From positions 482,750 to 546,749 of the forward strand of contig CAZTNW010000001.1 in assembly GCA_964614945.1 (NCBI GenBank): a DNA stretch of 64,000 nucleotides, in the 5' to 3' direction. The DNA comes from CAZTNW01 sp964614945 (lineage in GTDB: Bacteria; Caldisericota; JANLFM01). The notes beneath the pieces are model-generated. The model had not been told where the DNA came from and searched no databases. It saw only the letters and a program-made list of their open reading frames with translations. Of this stretch, positions 15,308-23,173 are shown piece by piece. Both the position numbers and the translations under genes were made by a program. The stretch's first letter is position 1. Every line of letters begins with the position of its first letter.

Positions 15308-16417
15308 ATGAAATTCAAAATTGGGAAAATCGCCGGAATCGGAATCGAGATTCACTACACCTGGCTGATAGTTTTCTTTCTCTTTACCTGGAGCCTAGCG
15401 TCTGGCTACTTTCCTCAATACTTTCCCGGCTGGTCGGGCGTTAGCTACTGGGCAGCGGGAGGCATCTCCGTCCTCCTCCTCTTCGCCTGCGTCCTCCTGC
15501 ACGAAATGGCTCACTCGCTGGTGGCGAAGAAGAACGGGATCCTGGTGAAGACAATCACCCTCTTCTTTTTCGGTGGGGTAGCTCAGATCATGGAGGAGCC
15601 TAGAACTCCACGCTCAGAGCTGCTCATCTCTCTGGCCGGCCCCCTTACCAGCCTGGCCCTGGCCGGGATTTTCTTCTTAATCGCCTACATTCTGCCCGAG
15701 GGCCTGGCTGCTGCGGTTTTTTCCTACCTCTTCCTCATTAATTTAGTCTTGGCCATCTTCAACCTCGTGCCAGCCTTCCCCCTGGACGGCGGCAGGATCC
15801 TGCGCGCTATCCTCTGGAAGTGGAAGAAAAACATCCGCTGGGGGACGAGGATCGCATCCCTGGTCGGCCTCGCTTTTGCCTATATCATCATCTTTCTTGG
15901 ATTCGTCTTCATGCTACGCGGGGATTTCGTTTCCGGCCTCTGGTGGATCATTCTGGGATGGTTCCTGCAGAGCTCGGCGGAATCCAGCTACCAGCAGCTC
16001 GTGATCAAGCAGGCGCTGGAAGGCCTGACCGTCCGTTCGATCATGAGCGCCCAGCTAGAAAGCGTTCCACCCAATATCTCCCTTGAGGAACTGGCGAACG
16101 AGCATTTTCTTGGGCATCAGCAGACCGCCTTCTTCGTCTCGTGGGGGGAGGAGAACCTCGGCATCATCACCCTGGGGGATCTGCGCAAGGTTCCGAGAGA
16201 GAAATGGGGAAAAGAGGTCGTGCGCGGGGTGATGACACCGATCGACCAGCTGGAGGTCATCTCTCCCAACGAGACGGCCTACGATGTGTTGATGAAGATG
16301 ACGTCTCGCAATGTGGGACGCTTGCCGGTGATTGAGGAAGGAAAAATCATTGGCCTGATTACCCGCCAGAGCTTACTGGATGCCCTCCGGATTCGCGCTG
16401 AGCTGATGCCGAAGTAG
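15308..16417 (+). CDS. Site-2-protease-like M50 zinc metallopeptidase with CBS domains
   Basis: An intramembrane protease of the SpoIVFB/Rip3 group. Seen: GIEIHYTWLIVFFLFTW, the zinc motif HEMAHS near residue 62, GPLTSLALAG, FNLVPAFPLDGGRILRA (third zinc ligand Asp), six membrane segments, then two CBS domains (SIMSAQLESVPPNISL... and GVMTPIDQLEVISPNETAYD...VGRLPVIEEGKIIGLITR) that usually sense nucleotides. ATG 15302 touches the SD, and ATG 15308 stands six bases from GGAGG, so I chose the latter (369 aa). Monocistronic; a strong terminator follows. Confidence 0.93.
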   Translation: MKFKIGKIAGIGIEIHYTWLIVFFLFTWSLASGYFPQYFPGWSGVSYWAAGGISVLLLFACVLLHEMAHSLVAKKNGILVKTITLFFFGGVAQIMEEPRTPRSELLISLAGPLTSLALAGIFFLIAYILPEGLAAAVFSYLFLINLVLAIFNLVPAFPLDGGRILRAILWKWKKNIRWGTRIASLVGLAFAYIIIFLGFVFMLRGDFVSGLWWIILGWFLQSSAESSYQQLVIKQALEGLTVRSIMSAQLESVPPNISLEELANEHFLGHQQTAFFVSWGEENLGIITLGDLRKVPREKWGKEVVRGVMTPIDQLEVISPNETAYDVLMKMTSRNVGRLPVIEEGKIIGLITRQSLLDALRIRAELMPK

Positions 16418-16469
16418 ACAACATCTCCCGCTATTGCCCCTTAGAGGAAAAATTAGTATCATAGAGGCG

Positions 16470-16547
16470 GAAGACAGGTTGGTTAACTTAGGTAACCAAA
16501 GATCCGTGTCTTCTTGGGTTAGGGAGTAAACCCTAACCCATTTTTTT
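16470..16547 (+). terminator. Rho-independent terminator with a preceding structured hairpin
   Basis: GGGTTAGGG (16516-16524) pairs perfectly with CCCTAACCC (16531-16539), followed by A and T7: a strong terminator for the M50 gene. Just before it stands a two-part stem: outer GAAGACA/TGTCTTC (16470-16476 with 16507-16513) and inner TTGGTTA/TAACCAA (16479-16485 with 16493-16499). The stem is a second, separate structure. Confidence 0.85.
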
Positions 16548-16677
16548 ATTCCTCGTCCAGAAAGCGAAAAAGTTCCAGCTGGCGGCTGAAAGCCCGCCAG
16601 AGGAATATGAAGCCAGTTAGAGCAAGCACCAATCCTACCATGAGCAGGGTCCCTCGTTTGCCTAAATTGAGTTTCAT
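16546..16677 (-). CDS. Small single-helix membrane protein
   Basis: 43 residues with one hydrophobic helix (GTLLMVGLVLALTGFIFLW) between a basic N-terminus (KLNLGKRG) and an amphipathic acidic end (QLELFRFLDEE). GGAG precedes the ATG by six to seven bases. It lies 24 bases behind the BMP lipoprotein gene on the same strand and probably is its last operon member. Its stop codon reaches into the T-run of the opposite terminator. No family recognised. Confidence 0.5.
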   Translation of the reverse strand: MKLNLGKRGTLLMVGLVLALTGFIFLWRAFSRQLELFRFLDEE

Positions 16678-16701
16678 ATTTTCTCCGAGATCGAAATTTC
16701 C

Positions 16702-17853
16702 CTATCCGCCGGCAGGGATCTCGCCTAAGACCCCTTCCACGAACCAGTTCATATTCAGAATTTCCTCACCGGTCATCTTCGCACCCTCGGGCACCTTCAC
16801 CTCGCCCTTCTGGTCCTTCAGTGGGCCGGAGAAGATGGAGAGGATGTCGAATGTTCCCTTGAGGATCTGATCCCTCTTCTCAAAAACCAGGTTCTGGACG
16901 TCTTCCGGGACAAAAGAGGCCATGGGAGTCAGATCGACAATGCCGTCCTTCATCCCGCCCCAGTACTGCTCGCTCTCCCAGGTGCCGGCCTTGATCCGCT
17001 TGATGGCCTCCACGTAGTAGATGCCCCATTTCCAGACCGGGCTCGTCAAAACGGCATGGGGCGCGAATCTGGACATATCGGAGTTATACCCGACACCGTA
17101 GACGCCTCGTGCTTCGGCGGCCTGCTGCGGTCCAGTGGTATCCTGGTGTTGAGCGATTACGTCGCATCCCACGTCAATCAAACCACCGGCCGCTTGTCTC
17201 TCCTTGGTGGAATCATTCCATGTATTCGTCCAGACTACGCGCACCTCTGCTTCCGGATTTACAGCCCGCACTCCGAGAGTAAAAGCATTGATTCCGCGGA
17301 TGACCTCCGGATTGGGGAAGGCGGCGACGTAGCCAAGGAGATTGCTCCTGGTCATCTTGCCTGCCACGAGGCCGGAGAGATACCGGGGTTCCTCGATCCT
17401 ACCGAAGTAGGTGCCCACATTCTCCGCTGTCTTATTCCCGGAGCAGTGCAGGAAAATCACGTTGGGGAACTCTCTGGCCACTTCGATCGTGGGGTTCATA
17501 TAGCCGTAAGAGGTGGTAATGATCACGTCGTAGCCCTTCTGCGCGAAGTCCCTGATTACCTTCACTGAATCCACCCCCTCCGGAACGGATTCCACGTAGC
17601 TGGTCTCCAGATCCGATACCTGCTCTTCCAGGTAGAGCCGTCCCTGGTTGTGCTCATAGGTCCATCCGCTGTCCCCGATGGGTGCGATGTAGACGAAGGC
17701 CACCTTGAGCTTACCCCCGGAAGGAGTGGGCGAAGGGCTGGAGGTCGTGGGGGATGGAGTGGTGGCTGTGGAAGTCGAGGGAGCAGCACACGAGGTGGCG
17801 GCAAAGATCAGCAGAACAAAAAGCACACAGAGTATGAAAACTTTTCTCTTCAT
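16702..17853 (-). CDS. BMP-family (PnrA-like) substrate-binding lipoprotein
   Basis: Extracellular binding protein of an ABC importer; the family mostly binds nucleosides or purines. 383 residues from ATG 17853: signal peptide KRKVFILCVLFVLLIFAATS with lipobox Cys (ATSC), a Thr/Ser/Pro-rich linker (about residues 22-48), then the BMP domain (KVAFVYIAPIGDSGWTYEHNQGR, DVIITTSYGY, YLSGLVAGKMT, DVIAQHQDTTGPQQAA, GVGYNSDMSRFAP). No ABC ATPase or permease is adjacent. The xanthine-dehydrogenase-like genes lie directly upstream on the same strand, so a purine-type substrate is plausible but inferred. Confidence 0.9.
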   Translation of the reverse strand: MKRKVFILCVLFVLLIFAATSCAAPSTSTATTPSPTTSSPSPTPSGGKLKVAFVYIAPIGDSGWTYEHNQGRLYLEEQVSDLETSYVESVPEGVDSVKVIRDFAQKGYDVIITTSYGYMNPTIEVAREFPNVIFLHCSGNKTAENVGTYFGRIEEPRYLSGLVAGKMTRSNLLGYVAAFPNPEVIRGINAFTLGVRAVNPEAEVRVVWTNTWNDSTKERQAAGGLIDVGCDVIAQHQDTTGPQQAAEARGVYGVGYNSDMSRFAPHAVLTSPVWKWGIYYVEAIKRIKAGTWESEQYWGGMKDGIVDLTPMASFVPEDVQNLVFEKRDQILKGTFDILSIFSGPLKDQKGEVKVPEGAKMTGEEILNMNWFVEGVLGEIPAGG

Positions 17854-18093
17854 CCTTCTTATCCTTTCCCCAACCTTGTGCAACTGTATATTACCTAAAT
17901 CGGATGATCATCCAATTCAGCAGGCCAGATCGGCTCCTCGGTTGAGACTGTTTTACCTCCTCGAACAAGGCTTGCAAGATATTTTCAGGTTATTCTCCCC
18001 TTCCGTCAAGGGAAGAAGTCCTTTCATCTGGATCGCGCGGAGAACGACAGTCCTCCGCCTGAGGATCCGGGAACCGTTCTCCCCTTCTCCACT

Positions 18094-18954
18094 CTAACCT
18101 GTCGCCTTAATCAAGGGTGACAAGGCACGATAGAGCAGAGCGGCGCACATATCCCTGCGATAACGCTCGGTGGACCGCACGTCGTCGATTGGCCGGGCGC
18201 TCTCCGCACATCGACGCGCGGCTTCCTTCAAACTCTCCGAAGCCAAAGGTCCTCTGGTTAAAGCAGCCTCGGCCTCCGGGGCGCGGATCACAGTGGGAGC
18301 GACCGCCCCCAGAGCGATGCGCACCTCCGAAAATCCCGGACCGTCTCTGAGTCCGAAAAAAGCGAGACTCACTTTCGCCACGGCCAGCGATTTCCTCGCT
18401 CTCAGTTTCTGACAATCGGTATAGGCTAAAGGGCTGGGAGGAGAAAATGAGACGCAGGTCAAAATCTCGTCCGGTTCGATGATCGTTTGCCCGGGTCCCC
18501 GGAAAAACCGCTCGACCGGAATCTCCCTGCTCCCTTTCACGCTCTCCAGGGTAAGGGTGGCGCCGAGGACGTAGAGAGGCGGGATGGAGTCCCCGGCCGG
18601 AGAAGCGTTCACGATATTTCCCCCGATGGTTCCGACATTGCGGATCTGGGGGCCGCCGACTCCGGCGCAGGCTTTAGCCAAAAGAGATGCCTTTTCCCTG
18701 ATGAGGAGAGAGCGAGCGATCATGGCGTGAGAAGCAAGGGCTCCGATTTTAATCAGGCCTCCCTCCTCGCGGATGAAGCGCAGCTCATCCAGCCTGCTCA
18801 AATCAAGCACGTATGAGGGATGAACGAGGCCGTCCTTCATCTTCACGATCAGGTCCGTACCCCCTGCGAGCGGGCGACAATCAGGAGCATGCTTGCCGAG
18901 GAGAAGGAGCGCTTCCTCCAGGCTGCGGGGAGCAAGGTAGAGAAAATCCCTCAT
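18094..18954 (-). CDS. FAD-binding subunit of a xanthine-dehydrogenase/CO-dehydrogenase-type enzyme
   Basis: 286 residues. PLAGGTDLIVKMKDG is the first FAD motif and IRNVGTIGGNIVNASPAGDSIP the second. Domain order and length fit the medium subunit (XdhB, CoxM). It passes electrons between the Fe-S subunit and the acceptor. Its ATG overlaps the stop of the cytidylyltransferase gene by four bases. No molybdenum-binding large subunit follows: the next 200 bases hold no gene. Substrate cannot be told. Confidence 0.92.
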   Translation of the reverse strand: MRDFLYLAPRSLEEALLLLGKHAPDCRPLAGGTDLIVKMKDGLVHPSYVLDLSRLDELRFIREEGGLIKIGALASHAMIARSLLIREKASLLAKACAGVGGPQIRNVGTIGGNIVNASPAGDSIPPLYVLGATLTLESVKGSREIPVERFFRGPGQTIIEPDEILTCVSFSPPSPLAYTDCQKLRARKSLAVAKVSLAFFGLRDGPGFSEVRIALGAVAPTVIRAPEAEAALTRGPLASESLKEAARRCAESARPIDDVRSTERYRRDMCAALLYRALSPLIKATG

Positions 18955-19559
18955 GTCCGTTTCTTCCTTCCCTGGAGTGTCAAAAGATCCCCCGGTGAAT
19001 CCACATCAGACAGGACTTCCGGAAACTCGACTCGAAGATCGATGATATCCGCCGCCTCTTTCTCCGTGAGAGCGTGCAGGCTTTCCTTCTCCGGATTCAA
19101 AGACAGGACAAAGGGAAAATAGCGGGAACGAATCAGGATCGGATGCCCCCTTTTTCCCGCGTAATTCGGAATCAAAATCCCTTTTCCCGTGCGGGAGAGC
19201 TCAAAAACGAGCCGGGAGAAAAAATCCGCCTCGAGTCCCGGCTGATCCCCCAGGGCGATGAGGAGACATTCCGTGTCTTTTTTGAGAGCCCGTAGCCCGG
19301 CCTGGATCGACGAGAGCATCCCTCTTTCGTATTCCAGGTTCTCCACGAAAAGCAAGCTGGGAGATGGAATCCCTCCGAGAGCCTGCCTGATCATCTCTCC
19401 TCTGTGTCCTAAAACGACGAGCACTTCGTCAACAGAGCTCTCGATCAGAGGACGGACGACACGCTCGATCATCGCCTCCTCGCCCAAGGGAAGGAGGAGC
19501 TTCATTTTTCCCATCCTCTCTGACTTTCCTGCGGCCAGGACAATGGCGGAGGTCCTCAT
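18951..19559 (-). CDS. MocA-like molybdenum cofactor cytidylyltransferase (NTP-transferase)
   Basis: Adds CMP to molybdopterin for enzymes of the xanthine-dehydrogenase family. 202 residues from ATG 19559. The longer upstream frame is a shadow of the Fe-S subunit. Nucleotide site AIVLAAGKSERMGKMKLLLPLG at the N-terminus, ALGDQPGLEADFF (metal Asp), GHPILIRSRYFP, and C-terminal VEFPEVLSDVDSPGDL. Overlaps both neighbours by four bases (ATGA type), so it is translated with them. MobA-like (GMP) activity is the alternative, but the context favours CMP. Confidence 0.87.
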   Translation of the reverse strand: MRTSAIVLAAGKSERMGKMKLLLPLGEEAMIERVVRPLIESSVDEVLVVLGHRGEMIRQALGGIPSPSLLFVENLEYERGMLSSIQAGLRALKKDTECLLIALGDQPGLEADFFSRLVFELSRTGKGILIPNYAGKRGHPILIRSRYFPFVLSLNPEKESLHALTEKEAADIIDLRVEFPEVLSDVDSPGDLLTLQGRKKRT

Positions 19560-20020
19560 AGGTCCTCGCTCGCTTTCTGGATGGCCTCGATGATCTGCAC
19601 GTATCCCGTGCAGCGGCAGAGGTTCCCGGAGATTCCCTCCTTGATCTCCTCGACCGTGGGGTGAGGATTTTCCGCAAGCAGTGCTTTCGCGGAGAGGATC
19701 ATCCCGGGAATACAGTAACCGCACTGCACGGCTCCGGCATTGACGAAGGCCTGCTGCAGAGGATCGAGCTCCCCTTCTTTCTGAAGCCCCTCGATCGTGA
19801 GGATTTCCTTCCCGTCGGCCTGCACCGCGAGCATCAGGCAGGAGTTGACGGGGACTCCCTCCACGAGGACGGTGCAGGCGCCACAATCGCCCTTGCCGCA
19901 GCCTTCCTTCGTTCCGGTAAGCCCGAGGTGATCGCGTAGCGCTTCAAGCAGGGTGGTGCGGGGAGGGAAACTGAGGCGAAAATCGCACCCGTTCACCTTC
20001 AGCCGCACATCGACATTCAT
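19556..20020 (-). CDS. [2Fe-2S] subunit of a xanthine-dehydrogenase/CO-dehydrogenase-type enzyme
   Basis: 154 residues, the normal length of XdhC/CoxS. First cluster: C-G-x-G-D-C-G-A-C (EGCGKGDCGACTV) with the later NSCLML. Second cluster: GAVQCGYCIPGMI and GNLCRCTGYVQI. First gene of the three-gene minus-strand set. It transfers electrons from the Mo site (large subunit not in this window) to FAD. Confidence 0.94.
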   Translation of the reverse strand: MNVDVRLKVNGCDFRLSFPPRTTLLEALRDHLGLTGTKEGCGKGDCGACTVLVEGVPVNSCLMLAVQADGKEILTIEGLQKEGELDPLQQAFVNAGAVQCGYCIPGMILSAKALLAENPHPTVEEIKEGISGNLCRCTGYVQIIEAIQKASEDL

Positions 20021-20094
20021 TTCTTCCCCCTTCTTTAAGAATCAGCAGCATCATTTTTCCGCCAATCCTTCGACTCTGTCAAGCCGCAAAAGCC

Positions 20095-21435
20095 TTACAG
20101 TGTATATTCTGAGCCCTTCTCCGGGATCACGATTTCTATCTGGCGATCACCCAAGTATCTTGCCAGAAGCTGAGGTCTCTCCGAGTGGATGAGGAATAAT
20201 TTCTGCGGCCGAATCCGCTGCACTACCCGTCGCAGGTCGTGGGGGAAAATGTGGCCGGAGGAATGCAGGGAATAGAGGGGGAGCCCAAAATGGATCAGCC
20301 AGTGGGTGAGGCGTTCGTAATCCACTTCCATCTCCTCGTTGTAGGGCTCGGTGACGGACATGATGAAGAGGCTGCCCGGAATCGGCTTGATCCGCACGAG
20401 TTCGGGCAGATCGAAGCTGTTCATGCTCAGGATGAACTCCTCCTGTCTCTTTCCGATCCCCTCGGCCGTGACGACCTTCCCCTTCTTCTCCCATTGCTCG
20501 AAAAGCTCAGTCTCCCAGTCGTAATAGCATCCCCGGCGCCGGAGGAGGAAGAAGATGTCCGGGTCGTCGAGAGAGGGGATCACGAGCGCCGGGTCCCGCC
20601 CCAGGGAGCGCAGGAGATGGCCCTGCTTGAAGGAGAGGACAAGCTTCCTCTTCGCCCCCTTTGCCGCGTTGCAGATCGTGCGGTAGCGGTCCACGTCCTT
20701 GAAGAGAAAGGAGACGAGTACCAGACCCGGCGAAGAGGCGATCAGCCCCTCGAGCTTTTCCTGGATTTCCTCTTCGCGAAAAAAGGGCGGGGAGAAGACG
20801 TTGGTGCCCTCGCTGATCAGAACAAGAGGCTCAACCTGTTCGGCCCTGCGGACGAACTCCTCCGACATATCACCTCTGGGCCCGTGCAGACGGAAGTCTC
20901 CGGTGTAGGCGATGGGGCCGGAGGAAGTGTGGATAATGAAACCGTAGGAGCCGGGGATGGAATGATCGACGTGGATCGGCTCGATCTCGAGCTTGCCGAT
21001 TTTCAGGCGATCGCCGGTGCGAAAAGTGCGGAAGCTGACCTCGCTCATGTCGCAGTCCATCTGTCGGTAGCGGGTGCTGGCCGCGCTGTCCAGGATGAAC
21101 TTGCCGGTCTGGCCCAAATAGACAGGGATTGTGGGGTGGATGAGGGAGACATGATCGGCGTGATCGGCATGCACGTGGGAGAGCACGACGGCGTCGACCG
21201 TCTTCAATTCGTTCGTAGGGGGCTCGAGCTTGTAGATTTCCTTCATCGGCTCGATCATTCCCAGTTCCAGGAGGTCCTCCATTTCCCGCGGCACCAGGAA
21301 GGGATCGGAGAAAAAATAGGAGCGCTGGGCGAAGCTCTTGCCGAAATCGAGGAAGACGCGCGTGTCTCCGTCCTGAAGGAGGATCTTGTTTCCCCCGATC
21401 TCGTTCACTCCGCCCAAGAATGTCAGCTTTATCAT
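20095..21435 (-). CDS. RNase J-like metallo-beta-lactamase-fold hydrolase
   Basis: 446 residues. MBL motifs: LTFLGGVNEIGGN, LSHVHADHADH (H-x-H-x-D-H), VDHSIPGSYGF and YTGDFRLHG (Asp ligand). Beta-CASP parts follow (VLVSFLFKDVDRY, SSGHIFPHDL, FLIHSERP). It is shorter than true RNase J and lacks the C-terminal dimer domain, so RNA or DNA exonuclease function is likely but unproven. Divergent from the Nudix gene with 59 bases between the starts. Confidence 0.85.
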   Translation of the reverse strand: MIKLTFLGGVNEIGGNKILLQDGDTRVFLDFGKSFAQRSYFFSDPFLVPREMEDLLELGMIEPMKEIYKLEPPTNELKTVDAVVLSHVHADHADHVSLIHPTIPVYLGQTGKFILDSAASTRYRQMDCDMSEVSFRTFRTGDRLKIGKLEIEPIHVDHSIPGSYGFIIHTSSGPIAYTGDFRLHGPRGDMSEEFVRRAEQVEPLVLISEGTNVFSPPFFREEEIQEKLEGLIASSPGLVLVSFLFKDVDRYRTICNAAKGAKRKLVLSFKQGHLLRSLGRDPALVIPSLDDPDIFFLLRRRGCYYDWETELFEQWEKKGKVVTAEGIGKRQEEFILSMNSFDLPELVRIKPIPGSLFIMSVTEPYNEEMEVDYERLTHWLIHFGLPLYSLHSSGHIFPHDLRRVVQRIRPQKLFLIHSERPQLLARYLGDRQIEIVIPEKGSEYTL

Positions 21436-21494
21436 GGAATTATTTTAGCGCACTTACCAGAGAGTGGGGCTTTCTGCTACGATCCGGAAGAGGA

Positions 21495-21932
21495 ATGGAG
21501 GAAAAGAGGAAGCTTCCCCTGAAGTTCGTCTTCTCCGCGGGCGGGGTCGTCTACCGTCGAGGCGCATCCGGCATTGAGGTCGCCCTCGTGCGCAACCACG
21601 AGGCCTGGACCTTACCTAAAGGGCTGATCGAGAAGGGAGAGAAGCCGGAACAGGCTGCATTGAGGGAAGTCGAGGAGGAGACCGGATTATCGGTCGAAGC
21701 GAAGAAGAAAATCGGGGAGATTGAGTACTGGTACTCAAGCAGGGAGGAGGGAGTACGCTACCGCAAGAAAGTTTATTTCTTCCTCTTCGAGCTTAAAGCA
21801 GGGGACGGGAGCAAGCACGATTGGGAGATCGACGAGGTGAAGTTCTTTCCTCTCGACAGAGCGATCGAGCGGGCGAGCTATCCCAAGGACAGGGAGATCC
21901 TCGAGCAGGGGCGGGTGCTGCTGGCGGTATGA
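21495..21932 (+). CDS. Nudix hydrolase
   Basis: 145 residues from ATG 21495 with GGAAGAGG in front. The full Nudix box G-x5-E-x7-R-E-x-x-E-E-x-G is present (GLIEKGEKPEQAALREVEEETGL, near residues 42-64). N-terminal SAGGVVYRRG and WTLPKGLIEKGE resemble the Ap4A/(di)nucleoside polyphosphate hydrolase branch, which is a reasonable but unproven substrate. Stands alone. Confidence 0.88.
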   Translation: MEEKRKLPLKFVFSAGGVVYRRGASGIEVALVRNHEAWTLPKGLIEKGEKPEQAALREVEEETGLSVEAKKKIGEIEYWYSSREEGVRYRKKVYFFLFELKAGDGSKHDWEIDEVKFFPLDRAIERASYPKDREILEQGRVLLAV

Positions 21933-21991
21933 GCTTGGAAGAACAATTAATTCAACAACCATTAGCAGTTGAAATTCCCCCGGCCATTTCG

Positions 21992-23029
21992 CTACCTCCT
22001 TGAAGCCTGATGGATGCTGATTAAGTCAATCAGCATGGCAAACCCGGTGGGGATGCGTCCAGCGCCGAAGCCGGAGACCGTAACCTCATCCAGGGTATCC
22101 GTCTTGATCGTGAGGGCATTCTTCGCACCCATGATCGCCGCGAGCGGATCGTTCATCGAGATCTTCATCGGGCCGACGGAGACCTTCACCTGTCCGTCCT
22201 CCTTACAGACCCGGCCGATCAATTTGTATACCATTCCTTCTTCTTTCGCCTTCGCCACGTCGGCGCTCGTGATCTTGGTGATTCCCTCGCAGGGCAGTTT
22301 TTCTGGATCCGGTCGGACGGAGCCGCCGAAAACGGTGTTGGCAAGGATCGCCACCTTGGCGAGGGCGTCCCAGCCCAAGACGTCGGCGTCGGGCACCGCC
22401 TCGGCGTAACCCAATTCCTGGGCAGTCTTCAGCGCTTTTTCGTAACTTTCCCCCTCCGCCATCTTCGTGAGGATGAAATTTGTCGTTCCGTTGAGGATTC
22501 CCCGCACCTCGAAAATCTCGCAGCCGGCCAGGCACTCCCGGATCAGGTTCAGAAGAGGGGTTCCGCTCATCACGGTACCCTCGTAGCGCAGAATCAATCC
22601 TTTCGACCGGGCCAAATCGAGCAATTCTCGGCCGTAGAGGGCGAGGGGACCCTTGTTCGTCGTGGCAACATGCATTCCCTTTTCCAGCGCCTTCTTGATG
22701 TGGGAAGTCGCCGGCTCAGCGGTCTTGATATCGGTCCAGGAGGCCTCGAAGAGAATCTCTGCCCCCGAGAAATCGATCGTGGAGAGGGCGTCGAGTCCGT
22801 TCTTTTCTCCCGGGAACTCGTTCAGACTTTGTCCCGCTTTTACCCAATCTAGAACCTCATCGGGGTCGATTCCTTCTGTACTCAGAACGCTGCCTTTCAA
22901 TGTGTCGGCAATGGCCACAAGTTTGTAGGTGAGATCGTACTTGCGGGCCAGTTCTGCTCGCTTCCGGGACAGCAGTTCGACAAAACCCTGACCCACCGTG
23001 CCAAATCCAATCAGCGCAAGTTTTCGCAT
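21992..23029 (-). CDS. hom: Homoserine dehydrogenase
   Basis: NAD(P)-dependent reduction of aspartate semialdehyde to homoserine for threonine and methionine. 345 residues: nucleotide-binding LIGFGTVGQGFVELL, then ATTNKGPLALYG, GTVMSGTPLLNLIRE, ILNGTTNFILTKMAEG, DADVLGWDALAKVAILAN (substrate site). The C-terminal ACT regulatory domain of longer forms is absent, so feedback by threonine is less likely. Convergent with the Nudix gene, single gene. Confidence 0.92.
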   Translation of the reverse strand: MRKLALIGFGTVGQGFVELLSRKRAELARKYDLTYKLVAIADTLKGSVLSTEGIDPDEVLDWVKAGQSLNEFPGEKNGLDALSTIDFSGAEILFEASWTDIKTAEPATSHIKKALEKGMHVATTNKGPLALYGRELLDLARSKGLILRYEGTVMSGTPLLNLIRECLAGCEIFEVRGILNGTTNFILTKMAEGESYEKALKTAQELGYAEAVPDADVLGWDALAKVAILANTVFGGSVRPDPEKLPCEGITKITSADVAKAKEEGMVYKLIGRVCKEDGQVKVSVGPMKISMNDPLAAIMGAKNALTIKTDTLDEVTVSGFGAGRIPTGFAMLIDLISIHQASRR

Positions 23030-23082
23030 CCCTTTTCCCTTTCCTTGGAAGAGTAACTGTCACCAATTTTAACTGAAAGGAG

Positions 23083-23112
23083 CTGACAACGCATTTGCAA
23101 TTTGTCTAAAAT
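23083..23112 (+). promoter_or_regulatory. Putative sigma-A promoter of the 23174 gene
   Basis: CTGACA (23083-23088), 18-base spacer, TAAAAT (23107-23112). The coding start at 23174 lies about 60 bases downstream with an AAGGAG site. Based on consensus match only. Confidence 0.45.
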
Positions 23113-23173
23113 CTACTGGGGGGAAATACCGTATGTCCCCTCTCATTTAAAAAGAGAGAAGGAGACAGAAATC

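Noticed and set aside
19560..19886. Upstream extension of the cytidylyltransferase frame
   Set aside because: It is a second frame inside the Fe-S subunit gene; the nucleotide-binding N-terminus begins at ATG 19559.
20239..21522. A 427-residue open frame on the plus strand
   Set aside because: It lies opposite the RNase J-like gene, has no protein-like motif pattern, and is rich in the residues expected from a shadow of a GC-rich gene.
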